This document shows positions 24,604 to 34,410 of a stretch of DNA of 64,000 nucleotides, piece after piece. A program made the translations under genes and the position numbers. The notes under the pieces were generated by a model. That model saw only the letters and a list, made by a program, of their open reading frames with translations. It had not been told where the DNA came from and did not search any database. How positions within the stretch are numbered: position 1 is the first letter of the stretch; each line of letters starts with the position of its first letter. Where the stretch lies: assembly GCA_046153945.1 (NCBI GenBank), contig JBJXFF010000012.1:1-64000 (forward strand), written 5' to 3'. This stretch comes from SXOA01 sp046153945 (GTDB lineage Bacteria > Planctomycetota > Planctomycetia > Pirellulales > Pirellulaceae).

Positions 24604-25332
24604 ATGAAACTGCGCAGTCCATTACTGATCCGCCTGGTCGCCGCTGTTGCGGCATTCGTCATTTGGTGCTGGGTTAGCACGCTGCGGACCCGGATCACAA
24701 GTCTCGACGGCCGCCAACATCCGGTCGACCCGGGGCAATCGCAGTATTTGTACGCCTTCTGGCACGAAGGTTTGCTGGCGCCGCTCACGACGCGGGTCAA
24801 GATTGCGATGCTCATCAGCCAACATGCCGACGGCGAAATGATCGCCCAAATATGCCGGTGGTTGGGATTCGGCGTCGTCCGCGGCTCAACCACTCGCGGC
24901 GGCTGTGCGGCGCTGCAAAATCTGCTGCGGGCCGGCCAATCCAACACAACCCACTTGGGCATCACTCCCGATGGTCCCAGGGGACCACGCCGAATCCTGC
25001 AAATGGGAACGGTGTGGGTTGCTTCGGCGACGGGACTTCCGATTGTGCTGCTGGGTATAGGGTTCGCCAGAGCCTGGCGAGCCCGCAGTTGGGACCGATT
25101 CGCGATTCCAGTTCCAGGGAGCACGGCCTACGGCATACTAAGTGAGCCGATCCATGTGCCTCCGGACCTAGACCGCGCCGGGCTGGAACGCTGGCGTCTG
25201 TATGTGGAACAGCGGCTGCTACAGGTCACGGAACTAGCCGAAGCCAAGGCACAAAATCGCTCGCCAGAAAGTAAAGTCGATCCGATGCTAGCGATAGCAC
25301 CTCCTGCAGACCCACTCAGGAAATCTGCTTGA
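24604..25332 (+). CDS. DUF374 lysophospholipid acyltransferase-like protein
   Basis: 242 residues, one N-terminal membrane anchor (about 6-26). The family motifs are FWHEGLLAPL, ISQHADGEMIAQICRWLGF, RGSTTRGGCAAL and TPDGPRGPRR. DUF374 proteins belong to the acyltransferase superfamily related to lipid A and glycerolipid acyltransferases and act on the inner face of the membrane. The ATG at 24604 is preferred to a TTG at 24589. The next genes are an acyl carrier protein and two ketosynthase-like proteins, so it may consume their acyl product. Confidence 0.82.
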   Translation: MKLRSPLLIRLVAAVAAFVIWCWVSTLRTRITSLDGRQHPVDPGQSQYLYAFWHEGLLAPLTTRVKIAMLISQHADGEMIAQICRWLGFGVVRGSTTRGGCAALQNLLRAGQSNTTHLGITPDGPRGPRRILQMGTVWVASATGLPIVLLGIGFARAWRARSWDRFAIPVPGSTAYGILSEPIHVPPDLDRAGLERWRLYVEQRLLQVTELAEAKAQNRSPESKVDPMLAIAPPADPLRKSA

Positions 25333-25459
25333 TTTAGCGGCCTGCTGGCGAAGCAGACACATTCTTCAGCCGCCAAATCAATCTTGGCCCGACATGGGAT
25401 TTGGATTATCTTGCTCCCGTCCAAACGAGACTTGTTCCCTAAATGGAGTGAATACGGAC

Positions 25460-25726
25460 ATGGAACGTGGAGCGCTACGCCAAACACTGCTGGACATCTT
25501 GACCCAAGAGTCTTGGGTATCCTCGGAGGGACTGACCGACGACGTCAACCTCCGCACCGATCTGAAACTCGACTCCGTCGACTTGCTCAGCATGGCACTA
25601 CAGGCGGAACGGACGCTCGGCATCTCCATCGACTCGAAAGACTTCGAGAGCGTAACGACGCTGGGAGACTTGCTCGATCTGATGCAGACCAAGCTGAGCA
25701 AAAAGTCCACTGCCAAGGCCGCCTAA
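25460..25726 (+). CDS. Acyl carrier protein
   Basis: 88 residues, four-helix acyl carrier protein. The phosphopantetheine serine is S39 in DLKLDSVDLLSM, matching the (D)SxD/E pattern. It carries growing acyl chains as thioesters. It is not the housekeeping ACP pattern (GADSLDTVE). It lies directly ahead of the dead and active ketosynthases, implying a dedicated role in that pathway. GGAG lies about 11 bases ahead of ATG 25460. Confidence 0.9.
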   Translation: MERGALRQTLLDILTQESWVSSEGLTDDVNLRTDLKLDSVDLLSMALQAERTLGISIDSKDFESVTTLGDLLDLMQTKLSKKSTAKAA

Positions 25727-25756
25727 ATCACTCGAGAGAAACTCTTCGAGGAATCC

Positions 25757-26599
25757 ATGAGCTTCCCTTCGGTTCGCGAAGACATGTCTCTTCCTGCATC
25801 TCGACCCGATTTAGAATTGGCCATTCAAGGCTGGGGGCACGCCCGTTGTTCCGCGGCCGAGATCGCCGGGCTCCGCAAGACCATCCCCCGCTGGGCGGCT
25901 GCCGATACGCAGGCCCACTTCTTCAAGTATTCGGACGAACAGACCATCCTGGCGGTGCGTGCGCTTGACAGCCTGATCGAAGGGAACGGCATCGACATCA
26001 AAGAACTCGCGAACTGTGCCGTCATCGCTGCTCCGCAGTTTTTGGGACGCGTGCAAGGGGCAAATGCGTTTGCCCGGTTCCTCCATAATGGCGCACAGGG
26101 AATCTCACCCCATTTGATTCCCCAGCATTCGCTGCACAGCGTTTCAGGAGCAATCAGCGTCTTACTTGGATCCCAAGGGGTCAATCTAGGCGTCGGTGGC
26201 GGCCCCCACTCTCTGGACGATGCATTTCTCACAGCGGCGACGCTGCTGAAGAGCGGCAATGCGAAGAGCTGTGTACTGGTCTGCACTGCTTGGGATCCTG
26301 AGCCCCTCCCCAATCGCGATGGTCAATGCACCAACGAGCCGATTTGCCATGCCTTCGCCTTCGCGTTGCAACACGCGAACACGGCAGCAGCCGGCGGAAC
26401 GATTCGTCTCGATCTCAACAATACTTTGCCCTCTTCCGCTGGCGAACAAGCGAGCGCGACGGTCGCCAAGGTCGTTGACGAAATGACAGCGGCTGAAAAC
26501 CTCATGCTGCCGCGGCGCTTGCAGTGGCGCATGAACTGGGGCGCGGCGGTGGAACTCTCGCTGGTGCCGCACCCGGCAATTGAAATACGGGCCGCTTGA
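25757..26599 (+). CDS. Ketosynthase-like protein lacking the catalytic cysteine
   Basis: 280 residues with a thiolase-like fold. The region SLHSVSGAISVLLGSQGVNLG corresponds to the nucleophile elbow of beta-ketoacyl synthases, but where ACASG is expected the sequence is GVGGGPHSLDDAF (about 145-157), so there is no active cysteine. It is shorter than the usual 400 residues. Such inactive partners form heterodimers with a true KS as chain-length factors in type II polyketide and aryl-polyene systems. The active partner follows 10 bases after its stop. It starts 30 bases after the ACP gene. Confidence 0.75.
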   Translation: MSFPSVREDMSLPASRPDLELAIQGWGHARCSAAEIAGLRKTIPRWAAADTQAHFFKYSDEQTILAVRALDSLIEGNGIDIKELANCAVIAAPQFLGRVQGANAFARFLHNGAQGISPHLIPQHSLHSVSGAISVLLGSQGVNLGVGGGPHSLDDAFLTAATLLKSGNAKSCVLVCTAWDPEPLPNRDGQCTNEPICHAFAFALQHANTAAAGGTIRLDLNNTLPSSAGEQASATVAKVVDEMTAAENLMLPRRLQWRMNWGAAVELSLVPHPAIEIRAA

Positions 26600-26609
26600 T
26601 TTCGGGATA

Positions 26610-27821
26610 ATGCTCATGCAAAAGCCTCGCGTTTGGATCACTGGAACCGGAGTGGCGACCTCCCTCGGCTTCGACTTCCCCACCTTCAGCCGCAACCTGC
26701 TGGATGGGCGATCCGCGGCACAGGTCATGGTCGATCAAAACGTCAACGGCGAGTTCCGTTCGCCCGGCTGTCCGCTTTCCACCATTCCCGTCCCCAAGGG
26801 TTGGACGGAGGAAGACTTTCGCCAACTTCCTCGCGTCGAGCAAGCGGCCCTCTGGTGCTGCTCAGAGTCTCTCGTGAACTCAGGATGGGCCGACGCGGTC
26901 GATCAGGTTCGGGTCGGTATTGTCCTCGGCGTCGGGGGAGAATGGTTCCACCACTGGGAAATGGACACGACTCGTGGCGGCGACGTGCTTTACACGGCGA
27001 GTGAGCAGCAAAGTCTGATCAGCTTGACCCAAAAGCGATTGGGTTTGCGCGGCCCCGTCACCACCATCGCTGCTGCCTGTGCCAGCGGCAATCATTCCTT
27101 GGCACTGGCCCGCAGTTGGATTCAGCAGGGAATCGTCGACGTTTGCATCGCGGGGGGCTTGGAAATTGTCACTCCGGTCTGCCGGGCGATGTTTCACAAT
27201 CTCCGCGCATTGTCCCGCCGCATCGATGATGTCGCCCAAGCTTCTCGCCCCTTTGACCGCGGCCGAGATGGCTTCGTGATGGGGGAAGGGGCGGTCGCCT
27301 TCGTGCTCGAAGCGGAGCATGTTGCTCGCCGCCGGGGAGCCGAGCCACTCGCGGAAGTCGCCGGCTTCGGCGCTTCCAGCGATGCCCACCACATGATCAT
27401 TCCCAGCAGCGATCCCGAGCCCGCCTCCAAGGCGATTCGCGGCGCTTTAGCCGATGCGGGAGTCGGTCCCGAGAATGTGAGTTACATCAACGCCCATGCA
27501 CCCGGAACGCCCGTTGGCGATACCTGCGAGGCCCGCGCACTTCAACTCGTCTTCGGATCCCATTGTGCCACCACACCGGTAAGTTCCACGAAGAGCATCA
27601 CTGGCCACCTCTTAAGTGCAGCCGCTTCGATTGAGGCGCTGGCGGGCATTACCGCAATTCGCCACGGGGCGATTCCCCCCACTCTCAATCTGCACGACCC
27701 CGAGCACGAACTCTGCCACGTTCCGCACCACAGCATCGATGCTGATGTTCGCGTGGTCGTCTCTAATTCCTTCGGCTTCGGCGGCAGCAACACCAGCCTG
27801 GTGCTGCGGAAAGTCGCTTAG
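26610..27821 (+). CDS. Beta-ketoacyl-ACP synthase (FabF-like)
   Basis: Condenses acyl groups with malonyl-ACP. 403 residues. The catalytic triad is present: C157 in AAACASG, H296 in YINAHAPGTPVGD, and H333 in STKSITGHLLSAA with K328. The NAHAPGTPVGD loop differs from the canonical NAHGTGTxxGD, which suggests a specialised enzyme rather than housekeeping FabF. PFDRGRDGFVMGEGA and SNSFGFGGSN are standard. ATG 26610 is weakly preferred over 26616. With the preceding ACP and KS-like gene it forms a minimal type II synthase. Confidence 0.92.
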   Translation: MLMQKPRVWITGTGVATSLGFDFPTFSRNLLDGRSAAQVMVDQNVNGEFRSPGCPLSTIPVPKGWTEEDFRQLPRVEQAALWCCSESLVNSGWADAVDQVRVGIVLGVGGEWFHHWEMDTTRGGDVLYTASEQQSLISLTQKRLGLRGPVTTIAAACASGNHSLALARSWIQQGIVDVCIAGGLEIVTPVCRAMFHNLRALSRRIDDVAQASRPFDRGRDGFVMGEGAVAFVLEAEHVARRRGAEPLAEVAGFGASSDAHHMIIPSSDPEPASKAIRGALADAGVGPENVSYINAHAPGTPVGDTCEARALQLVFGSHCATTPVSSTKSITGHLLSAAASIEALAGITAIRHGAIPPTLNLHDPEHELCHVPHHSIDADVRVVVSNSFGFGGSNTSLVLRKVA

Positions 27822-27988
27822 CTCTGATGCGTTGCCGTGGATGCCTCATTCCATGCAAGCTAGCATCGGCGCGCCCGCAAACTCCACGCAATTGGGATTA
27901 AAGCCCCAGCTTGCCTAATCCCGATAATCGATAAATCCCACATTGCCGGCCCCCCTCGTGTCAAAATCCATCCAATCCCCAGCACGTC

Positions 27989-30319
27989 ATGCCCCAACCA
28001 GGACGAACTTGCTGGGTATGGAGTGCGGCAGCGGTCGTGGCAATGGCGGGGATGCTTCGAGCGGAGCCTCTCGCGGTTCCAAGGACGGATACACAGGAGG
28101 TCGTGGAACCACCAACGACGATCTATCTGTACGATGAGGTGTTGGCACAACCCGTCCAACCGCAGCCGTCAACAAACCAGCCCCCCGAGGAATTGCCTCC
28201 CACCATCGAGCCGATTACCCCGGGCGCAGATTCACCCATTACCGCCCCCAGCTCTTTGCTCAGCCAGCTATCACGAGCCCAAGAGCGGGCCGCGCAGAGC
28301 GCCGCCCCTTCCACTTCGGCCATCGATGTCCGCGAGCAATCCTCAGCGATCGAGGTCACGCAGTACGTCAAACAGTCCAGCGCAGCCACCAGCATCTCGG
28401 GGGTCCGCCGCTCCCCACTCTCCATCCAGCCCGTGATTCGGGGCTATTCCCAGTCGCAGATTTATGGCCAGTTTCAGGGAGGGCAGTTCGTGCCGGCTAG
28501 GATCGACTTCGATTCGATGCTCGGCAGCATCGACCCGGGGATCATCGACAACATGATTATCGTGCCCGGGCCCTATGGACTGAAGTACGGTCCCGGTCTG
28601 GCCTATATCGACATCGTGGCCACTCCCACGCCGCGGTATGACGTGGCTGAGTTTCACTCCCGGACCAACATACTGACCCAGTCGAACGGTGGCCAATTCT
28701 ACATTCGCGAAGCGGTCACCGGCGGCGGGCCCGATTATGGGTTGCGGGTGAGCGTCGGTCAGAAGGTCGGCAGCGACTATCGAGGGGGGGACAATTCGCT
28801 GATCCCTGCGTCGTACAACGCGCGGGACGTCGATATCGCATGGGGCCGGGACATCGGGGAAAACAGCCAGTTTGAAATAGAGTTTCTAACGCAGGATCTG
28901 GTTGACACGGAGTTCGCGGGACTCGTTTTCGACGCCAACTTCCGCAAGACTGACGCCCTCTTTCTGACCTTCAACTTCGACGATCCCTACACGGCAAATT
29001 GGCTCTTCCAGGCCTGGATCAACCGCACGGTCTATTCGGGTGACAACCTGCGGCCGAGCAAACAGATCTTTTACCGCAACAGCTTCATTTTCAACTCGCA
29101 AGGAGCAACAACCTATCCCCCCGCCTCTTTCACCGGCTTCACGAACGGCGACGTTACCAACGCCGGCTTTCGACTTGCACCGACCTGGGGAGAAGAGGGC
29201 GAAGAGCAGTTCACGTTCGGCGTCGACTTTCACTACGTCGGCGGCGGGATCGACGAGTTTGATCTGTTCCAAGATAAGACCTTGCAAATCTCGACGACGG
29301 GTTACGACAACTTTCCCGTACCCCCGGCAACCCAGTACGACCCCGGGTTCTTCATGGAATGGAAAAAGCCGATCAATGACGATCTGACCGTCGCCGCCGG
29401 CGCGCGCTACGATCTGGTGACTAGCGATGCGGACGGAACCCATCGCGCCGTCGCCCCGGATGGGACCGTTCCACCCATCATCGGTCTGAACAGCCAAATC
29501 TACGGCAGCTATGAAGAATTGATGGGGACTCCGTTCTTTGGGCGGCGCTCGCTCCTCGCGGCCTATGTCTCGGCGGACATGAAGCTGAACGAGGACCTGA
29601 ATCTGCGGGCCGGCTTTGGCCATGGCGAGCGGGCTCCGAACGCGACCGAGCTCTACGCCTATCTGCCATTCCTCACCGTGCTGCAAACTCCCGAAAACGC
29701 ACCGCTGGGGAACTCGCTCCTCAAGGCGGAAAAGGCCAGCCAATTTGATCTCTCTCTGCAAGGAAACTACGAGACCGTGCGCTACCAGGTCTCGGGCTTT
29801 GCCAGCATGATTCATGACTACATCACGCAGGACTACTATTCGTTTCCGACATCTCCTACCGTTCGGACCTTCAGGTATTTCAATACCGAAGCGGTGCTGG
29901 CCGGCTTTGAAGCCGCGGGGGAGAAAGACGTAACCGAGAATCTCTCCGGCTTTTTCAACATGAGCTATGTCTACGGCCAGGACATCATCCGCGATCAACC
30001 GCTGGCCAGCATCTTTCCTTTCCAAAGCCGCTTCGGCATTCGCATCCATGATCCGGAGCGTCAGTACCTTGGCTTGGAATTTTCAGCCCGGCTGGTCGCT
30101 CCGCAGAACCGCGTCTATGCGACGCTCCTCGAGCCGACCACGCCCGGCTTCAGCACGTTCGATCTCCGGGCCTATTGGCAAGCCAATGAAAACCTTCGCC
30201 TCACCGGCGGCGTCGAGAATTTTACGAACACCGCTTACATCGAGCACCTGAACGTTCACAATCCACCGGTGCTGGAGCCTGGAGCGAACATTTACGTCGC
30301 GGTGCAGACGACCTATTGA
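27989..30319 (+). CDS. TonB-dependent outer-membrane receptor
   Basis: 776 residues. A signal peptide (about 1-25) is followed by a Pro/Thr-rich stretch, a plug domain (about 130-220: SPLSIQPVIRGYSQSQIYGQ, FDSMLGSIDPGIIDNMIIVPGPYGLKYGPG) and a 22-strand-type barrel with many aromatic strands. The barrel ends ENLRLTGGVENFTNTAYIEHLN, typical of TonB receptors. These import siderophores, vitamins or glycans using TonB energy. No clear TonB box can be marked. The ligand is unknown. It lies after the ketosynthase genes on the same strand with a 167-base gap. Confidence 0.87.
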   Translation: MPQPGRTCWVWSAAAVVAMAGMLRAEPLAVPRTDTQEVVEPPTTIYLYDEVLAQPVQPQPSTNQPPEELPPTIEPITPGADSPITAPSSLLSQLSRAQERAAQSAAPSTSAIDVREQSSAIEVTQYVKQSSAATSISGVRRSPLSIQPVIRGYSQSQIYGQFQGGQFVPARIDFDSMLGSIDPGIIDNMIIVPGPYGLKYGPGLAYIDIVATPTPRYDVAEFHSRTNILTQSNGGQFYIREAVTGGGPDYGLRVSVGQKVGSDYRGGDNSLIPASYNARDVDIAWGRDIGENSQFEIEFLTQDLVDTEFAGLVFDANFRKTDALFLTFNFDDPYTANWLFQAWINRTVYSGDNLRPSKQIFYRNSFIFNSQGATTYPPASFTGFTNGDVTNAGFRLAPTWGEEGEEQFTFGVDFHYVGGGIDEFDLFQDKTLQISTTGYDNFPVPPATQYDPGFFMEWKKPINDDLTVAAGARYDLVTSDADGTHRAVAPDGTVPPIIGLNSQIYGSYEELMGTPFFGRRSLLAAYVSADMKLNEDLNLRAGFGHGERAPNATELYAYLPFLTVLQTPENAPLGNSLLKAEKASQFDLSLQGNYETVRYQVSGFASMIHDYITQDYYSFPTSPTVRTFRYFNTEAVLAGFEAAGEKDVTENLSGFFNMSYVYGQDIIRDQPLASIFPFQSRFGIRIHDPERQYLGLEFSARLVAPQNRVYATLLEPTTPGFSTFDLRAYWQANENLRLTGGVENFTNTAYIEHLNVHNPPVLEPGANIYVAVQTTY

Positions 30320-30336
30320 TGGGTGCGGTTGCGAAG

Positions 30337-33300
30337 TCACTTCGAGCTGACCGACTTCTTGAGCTTCATCCAGTCCTGCTGCAGCTTGTTGTTTTCCGCT
30401 TTGCGCTGGGGGTCGCTCCAGGTGTACTTGGCCGCAAAGTCGAACAGGTCCGCTGCCGCACTGACATAAATTCCGTTGGCCGGAACTAACGTCACCGCTT
30501 GCAGCAAGTCTCGCTCCGTCTTGAGCAAAGCGGGCTCGGCCTTCTCGGGGTCGGTGGCATTCGCCAGGTGAAACCGCAGCGAGGAAAGGCTCCGCACATA
30601 ATGGGCTTCTCCCTGGCGGGCTTCCGTCGCCGCAGCGGCGAAGGCCGTCTCGATATCGCGATCCGCCTGGGCAATCTGCGCAGCCGTCGACTTCTCCCCC
30701 TCGATAACTAGCTGACTCTTGGCCAGCAGCGAATCCACATGCTCCGGCTGGTGGGCCAAGGCGTCGTCAAAGGCCGCGATGGCCTCGGAGTTCCTCGCCA
30801 GGTTCCGCAGCGCCAGCCCCCGGACGAAGTGCCCCTCGGGGTTATCGGCTTGCAAGGCAATCGCCCGCTCGGCGGCCGCCAGCGCCTTCTCGTCATCGCG
30901 CGGCTGGCGGAGATAGGAGTAGCAAAGGTTGAGATTGAACTCCAGCCGCATCGCCGCCGGCTCCTTGTGGCCGAGCTTGACTGCTTGTTCAAACTCCGCC
31001 TGGGCGAGCGCGACCTGCTTCTTGAGCATTAGACATTCGCCCAAGACGTTGTGTGCACTAGCGCGCTGGGGGTCGAGGTCCACCGACTTGGTAACCAGCT
31101 TCACAGCTTCGTCGAGAAGTTGCGATGCTTCACTCGCGGCTGCCAATCGCGACTGTCGCAACAGGTTGCCACCCGCCAAGAGTGCGAACCGAGGGTCTTC
31201 GGGATTCAGGGCCGCGGCCATTCGCAGCGACTTACCGGCTTGCCTCAGAATCGCCGGATCGGGCTTGAGTTCCAGCATCGCCCACCCCTCCAGTGCGGAA
31301 CCTCGGCCGCCATAGAGCTTCGCCAGGGACCGGTGGGCATCCGTGATGGGCGTCGTCGGACGAACAGCCACTAGCGCCGCCGAATTGGGATAGGCGGCAA
31401 TGGCCGCGTCAAAGTCGTCGTGAGCCCTGGAAAGGGCCTGCGGCACATCCTTGTCGGCACTCAAAAGCACCAGCATGCCTGCTCGCGTGCCGAGAATTTG
31501 CCAGCGCTCGGGGTCGTCTTTGGGTGTTCGCTGCACTGCGGCATCGAACAGGGAAAGTGCCTCCTTGTTGTCACCCCTCTTTGTGGCCAACATGCCGCGG
31601 GCAAACGGGACGATGGCGGATTCGTCATCGTGCTTCGCGGCCTCCGCCCCCGCCCGTTCCGCATCTTCCTGTTTCCCTTCGAGCAAGAGTTCAATCGCCT
31701 TGAGGCTGAAACCTCGGGCGAAGTGCCCCTTCGCCGGCTTGTCCCGGCTCAGTTTCTGTTCCAACTCGGCAAGCTCCAGGTGTCGCTGCCAATCATCGGG
31801 AAATTTGGGGAGTTCCTTCGTCAACTGGGCAATCCGCAGTTCGTCACGACGCAGCTCCTCGCGGGCAATCATCCGGGGGAGCTTGCGGAAGGCAGCAAGT
31901 TCGCTTTGCCAGGAGGCCAGGTCGTCAAGTTGAGCTGTCATCGCCAAGGCAATCGCCTGCTGCAAATGCCGCTCCGTCTGTTGATCCCATTCTTCGACTT
32001 TGGGGCTGGGTGGCGGGCCGTTCGCCAAAGCCAGGGACGCCTGTGCGGCGACAAAGTGGAGCCGGGCCGCAGCCTCCGGATTCGAGTTTTCGACTTTCAG
32101 TTCCAAAAGCGCGATCGTTGCCTCCTGGTACGCGGCATTCCAATCGCGAGCCGCCAGGTGGGCGCTGCATAATTGCAAGAGCAGCGCGGGCAAGGCGGGC
32201 GATTTCTGCTCTCGCAGCAATCTCGCCGCCCGCCAAAAGTGCGGGATCGCCTGTTGCGGCTTCTTTTGTTCCAGCAGCCATCCACCGAGTTTTGCCAACG
32301 CCTTTCCCTGATCCCGTGCCATGTTCGCCGCGGCGAAGTCGTCAGCGGCCTGCTGGTAGTTTGTCTCCGGCGCGGTTCCAGCATCGGCCAGAGCCAGCCG
32401 GGCTTTGCCTCGCAGCGAGTAGTCTTCGGGCTGCTGAGCTTGAGCCTCAAAAACGGGCTGGAGCGCCGGCGCAACTTCGGCAAACAAACCCTCGCGATGC
32501 GCTTCGTTCGCTCGCTGCCGAGCCGCCCGCAGCTTGTCTTCCAAGGTAAGCGTTTTTGCTTTGGGAACCTCCGGCTCAATGACGACAGGAACTTTGTTTC
32601 CCTCATCGGGTGAAACTGGTTTCGTCCCTTGGTTTGTCTTTTCGATGGAGTTCCCACCCTGGGTCGCCTTCCCTCCTCCTTCCACTTTGATGATCTCTTT
32701 AGGTTTCAGACTAAATACTCCCTGCTGCCACGCCACTAGACCTGCCACCAGTAAGCACAGCGCAATCAAGCCGGCAATCGCCCCCCCCAGAAGCCAACTT
32801 TTGTCACTGGCCTTATTTGGCAATTCGGGGATCGTCTTGGCGCGTGTCGAGTCCTTAGTCGCTTGCTGGAATTCCGCGCGGGAAGGGGTGAAGGGGGCCG
32901 TGCTTTCCACTGCGGCCACGTCGGTGCTGGACGAAGGGGCTCGCAGCGCACTGCCTCGCGTCAGATGGACCGTCGGGGCCGAGTCGGCGGCCTCCACGGC
33001 AGCTTCCAGATGGCTAACGAGTTCCATGCAGTTGGCAAATCGCTTCTCCGGAATGCGGGCCGTCGCTCGCTTCAAAACTTCAATCTCGGCGCTCGTCAGC
33101 CCCACGAAATCGTGCGTCCCCTCCATGTGAATCGACATGATCTGCATCGACGAACTCTTTTCGGCGAACGGGAGCCGGCCGGTGCGGAGTTGGCTGTAGG
33201 TGATGGCCAGGGCATATTGATCGGTCCAGGCCGACGCCGAGTGTTCAAACAATTCGGGAGCCGCGTAGGCATAAGTCATCGCCGCGTGGTCGGTATGGAC

Positions 33301-33891
33301 ATGCGTGGACTCCATCACGCCGGCGATGCCAAAATCGGCCACCATCAAACCGCCGCCGACGATCATCAGATTTTGCGGCTTGATGTCGCGATGCTGGATT
33401 GCCACCAGCCGGTCCCCGTGCTTGTGAACCGGGCGATTCAGGAAGTCGATTCCCTTGGCCGCGTCCCGCATGTATTCCAGCAACTCGTCCGGCGGAATGC
33501 CCAAGGATCCAGATCGCTGGCACTCGCTGAGCCGTTGCCGCAGGTTCTTTCCTCCCAGGAGCATGGCGATGACCAGCGTGGACGGGGGCCGGTCGTCGTT
33601 GATGACCTGGCCGGCGTCGTCGAGCAGCCAGTACCCCTGAATCGGCAGCAGATTCGGATGCCGCAAATCGCGCAGGAGATCAAGCGATCGGAACTCCCGC
33701 TGCCCCGCTTCGGAATCCTTGACAAGAATGATCTTGAGGGCCGCCGGAACCTTGCCTGGCCCAATCGCTTTCCAAACTTCGCCGAATCCCCCTTTCCCGA
33801 GCAGCTTCTCGAGACAGTATTCAGGAACGATCTGCACTCCGGCCGCAATGGTGCCGGGAGGATGCGACGTTGGTTGGGGACCCGGGGACAT
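30337..33891 (-). CDS. Membrane Ser/Thr protein kinase with long TPR ectodomain
   Basis: 1184 residues. The kinase domain spans about 22-290: GKGGFGEVW (32-40), ATP-binding K53, HRDIKPQN (167-174) with D169, DFG (186-188) and the YAYAAPELFE activation segment. A Ser/Thr/Ala linker leads to one membrane helix (about 365-390, GGAIAGLIALCLLVAGLVAW). The remaining 790 residues are periplasmic or extracytoplasmic helices with many TPRs (for example AAERAIALQADNPEGHFVRGLALRNLARNSEAI). The kinase therefore sits in the cytosol and the TPRs outside, a classic planctomycete arrangement. The substrate is unknown. It converges with the receptor gene. Confidence 0.93.
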   Translation of the reverse strand: MSPGPQPTSHPPGTIAAGVQIVPEYCLEKLLGKGGFGEVWKAIGPGKVPAALKIILVKDSEAGQREFRSLDLLRDLRHPNLLPIQGYWLLDDAGQVINDDRPPSTLVIAMLLGGKNLRQRLSECQRSGSLGIPPDELLEYMRDAAKGIDFLNRPVHKHGDRLVAIQHRDIKPQNLMIVGGGLMVADFGIAGVMESTHVHTDHAAMTYAYAAPELFEHSASAWTDQYALAITYSQLRTGRLPFAEKSSSMQIMSIHMEGTHDFVGLTSAEIEVLKRATARIPEKRFANCMELVSHLEAAVEAADSAPTVHLTRGSALRAPSSSTDVAAVESTAPFTPSRAEFQQATKDSTRAKTIPELPNKASDKSWLLGGAIAGLIALCLLVAGLVAWQQGVFSLKPKEIIKVEGGGKATQGGNSIEKTNQGTKPVSPDEGNKVPVVIEPEVPKAKTLTLEDKLRAARQRANEAHREGLFAEVAPALQPVFEAQAQQPEDYSLRGKARLALADAGTAPETNYQQAADDFAAANMARDQGKALAKLGGWLLEQKKPQQAIPHFWRAARLLREQKSPALPALLLQLCSAHLAARDWNAAYQEATIALLELKVENSNPEAAARLHFVAAQASLALANGPPPSPKVEEWDQQTERHLQQAIALAMTAQLDDLASWQSELAAFRKLPRMIAREELRRDELRIAQLTKELPKFPDDWQRHLELAELEQKLSRDKPAKGHFARGFSLKAIELLLEGKQEDAERAGAEAAKHDDESAIVPFARGMLATKRGDNKEALSLFDAAVQRTPKDDPERWQILGTRAGMLVLLSADKDVPQALSRAHDDFDAAIAAYPNSAALVAVRPTTPITDAHRSLAKLYGGRGSALEGWAMLELKPDPAILRQAGKSLRMAAALNPEDPRFALLAGGNLLRQSRLAAASEASQLLDEAVKLVTKSVDLDPQRASAHNVLGECLMLKKQVALAQAEFEQAVKLGHKEPAAMRLEFNLNLCYSYLRQPRDDEKALAAAERAIALQADNPEGHFVRGLALRNLARNSEAIAAFDDALAHQPEHVDSLLAKSQLVIEGEKSTAAQIAQADRDIETAFAAAATEARQGEAHYVRSLSSLRFHLANATDPEKAEPALLKTERDLLQAVTLVPANGIYVSAAADLFDFAAKYTWSDPQRKAENNKLQQDWMKLKKSVSSK

Positions 33892-34410
33892 CGTAGTTCG
33901 ACGCCGAGTTTAGGTAGGTAGTTTGGAGGGGGAAATCCATCCTACAGGACGCTCTCGGTATTTGCACTCCCCGCCGTTTCGAATTGTTGCACCTCGCCGA
34001 CAGCGCGATGTTTTTGGTCTACTTTGTTGAAGTATTCCCCGTTTAGGAAAACGCAACCTCCAGCAACATCGATACTTACAACCTGGACCAAAAGGCATTT
34101 TGCAACACCCCTCTCCCTGAAAGGGGAGTCTGTAGGGTGCATGAGGCTTTGCGAAATGCACGCGTATTCGGCGTTCTGCCGGAAAAAAATTCTCCACGGA
34201 ATGAGACTCTTTCCCGCGTGCATTCCGCTGTGCTTCATGCACCCTACATCCAAAGCCAATCAAATCCACCGTATTGCCAAGGAACAAATCCCACCCGCGC
34301 AGCAAGATACCCGGGTAGTTAACAGAAGTATACGTACCCGGGTTGGCACCGTCAATAGGCTCGCGGACAAAATCGTCAAGATTTATTGAATATCTGTCGC
34401 GCTGAGCGGC
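33892..34410. other. Intergenic region holding a MITE-like repeat
   Basis: 518 bases between the kinase start and the redoxin stop. Bases 34131-34248 form a long inverted repeat (described separately). The rest has no coding signal. The promoter for the kinase gene should lie near 33900-33990. Confidence 0.4.
34131..34248. repeat. MITE-like inverted repeat (34-bp arms)
   Basis: The arm 34131-34164 (TGTAGGGTGCATGA...ATGCACGCG) is complementary to 34215-34248 except for a few bases in the centre. Total length is 118 bases with no coding capacity. GTAGGGTGCAT-type palindromes are common intergenic repeats in several bacterial phyla. Confidence 0.65.

Noticed and set aside
27822..27988. Possible GCTTAGCC repeat after the ketosynthase (GCTTAGCTC)
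   Set aside because: Only the first six bases match; no closing arm is present.
28886..30049. 387-codon open frame opposite the TonB receptor
   Set aside because: Antisense shadow without family resemblance.
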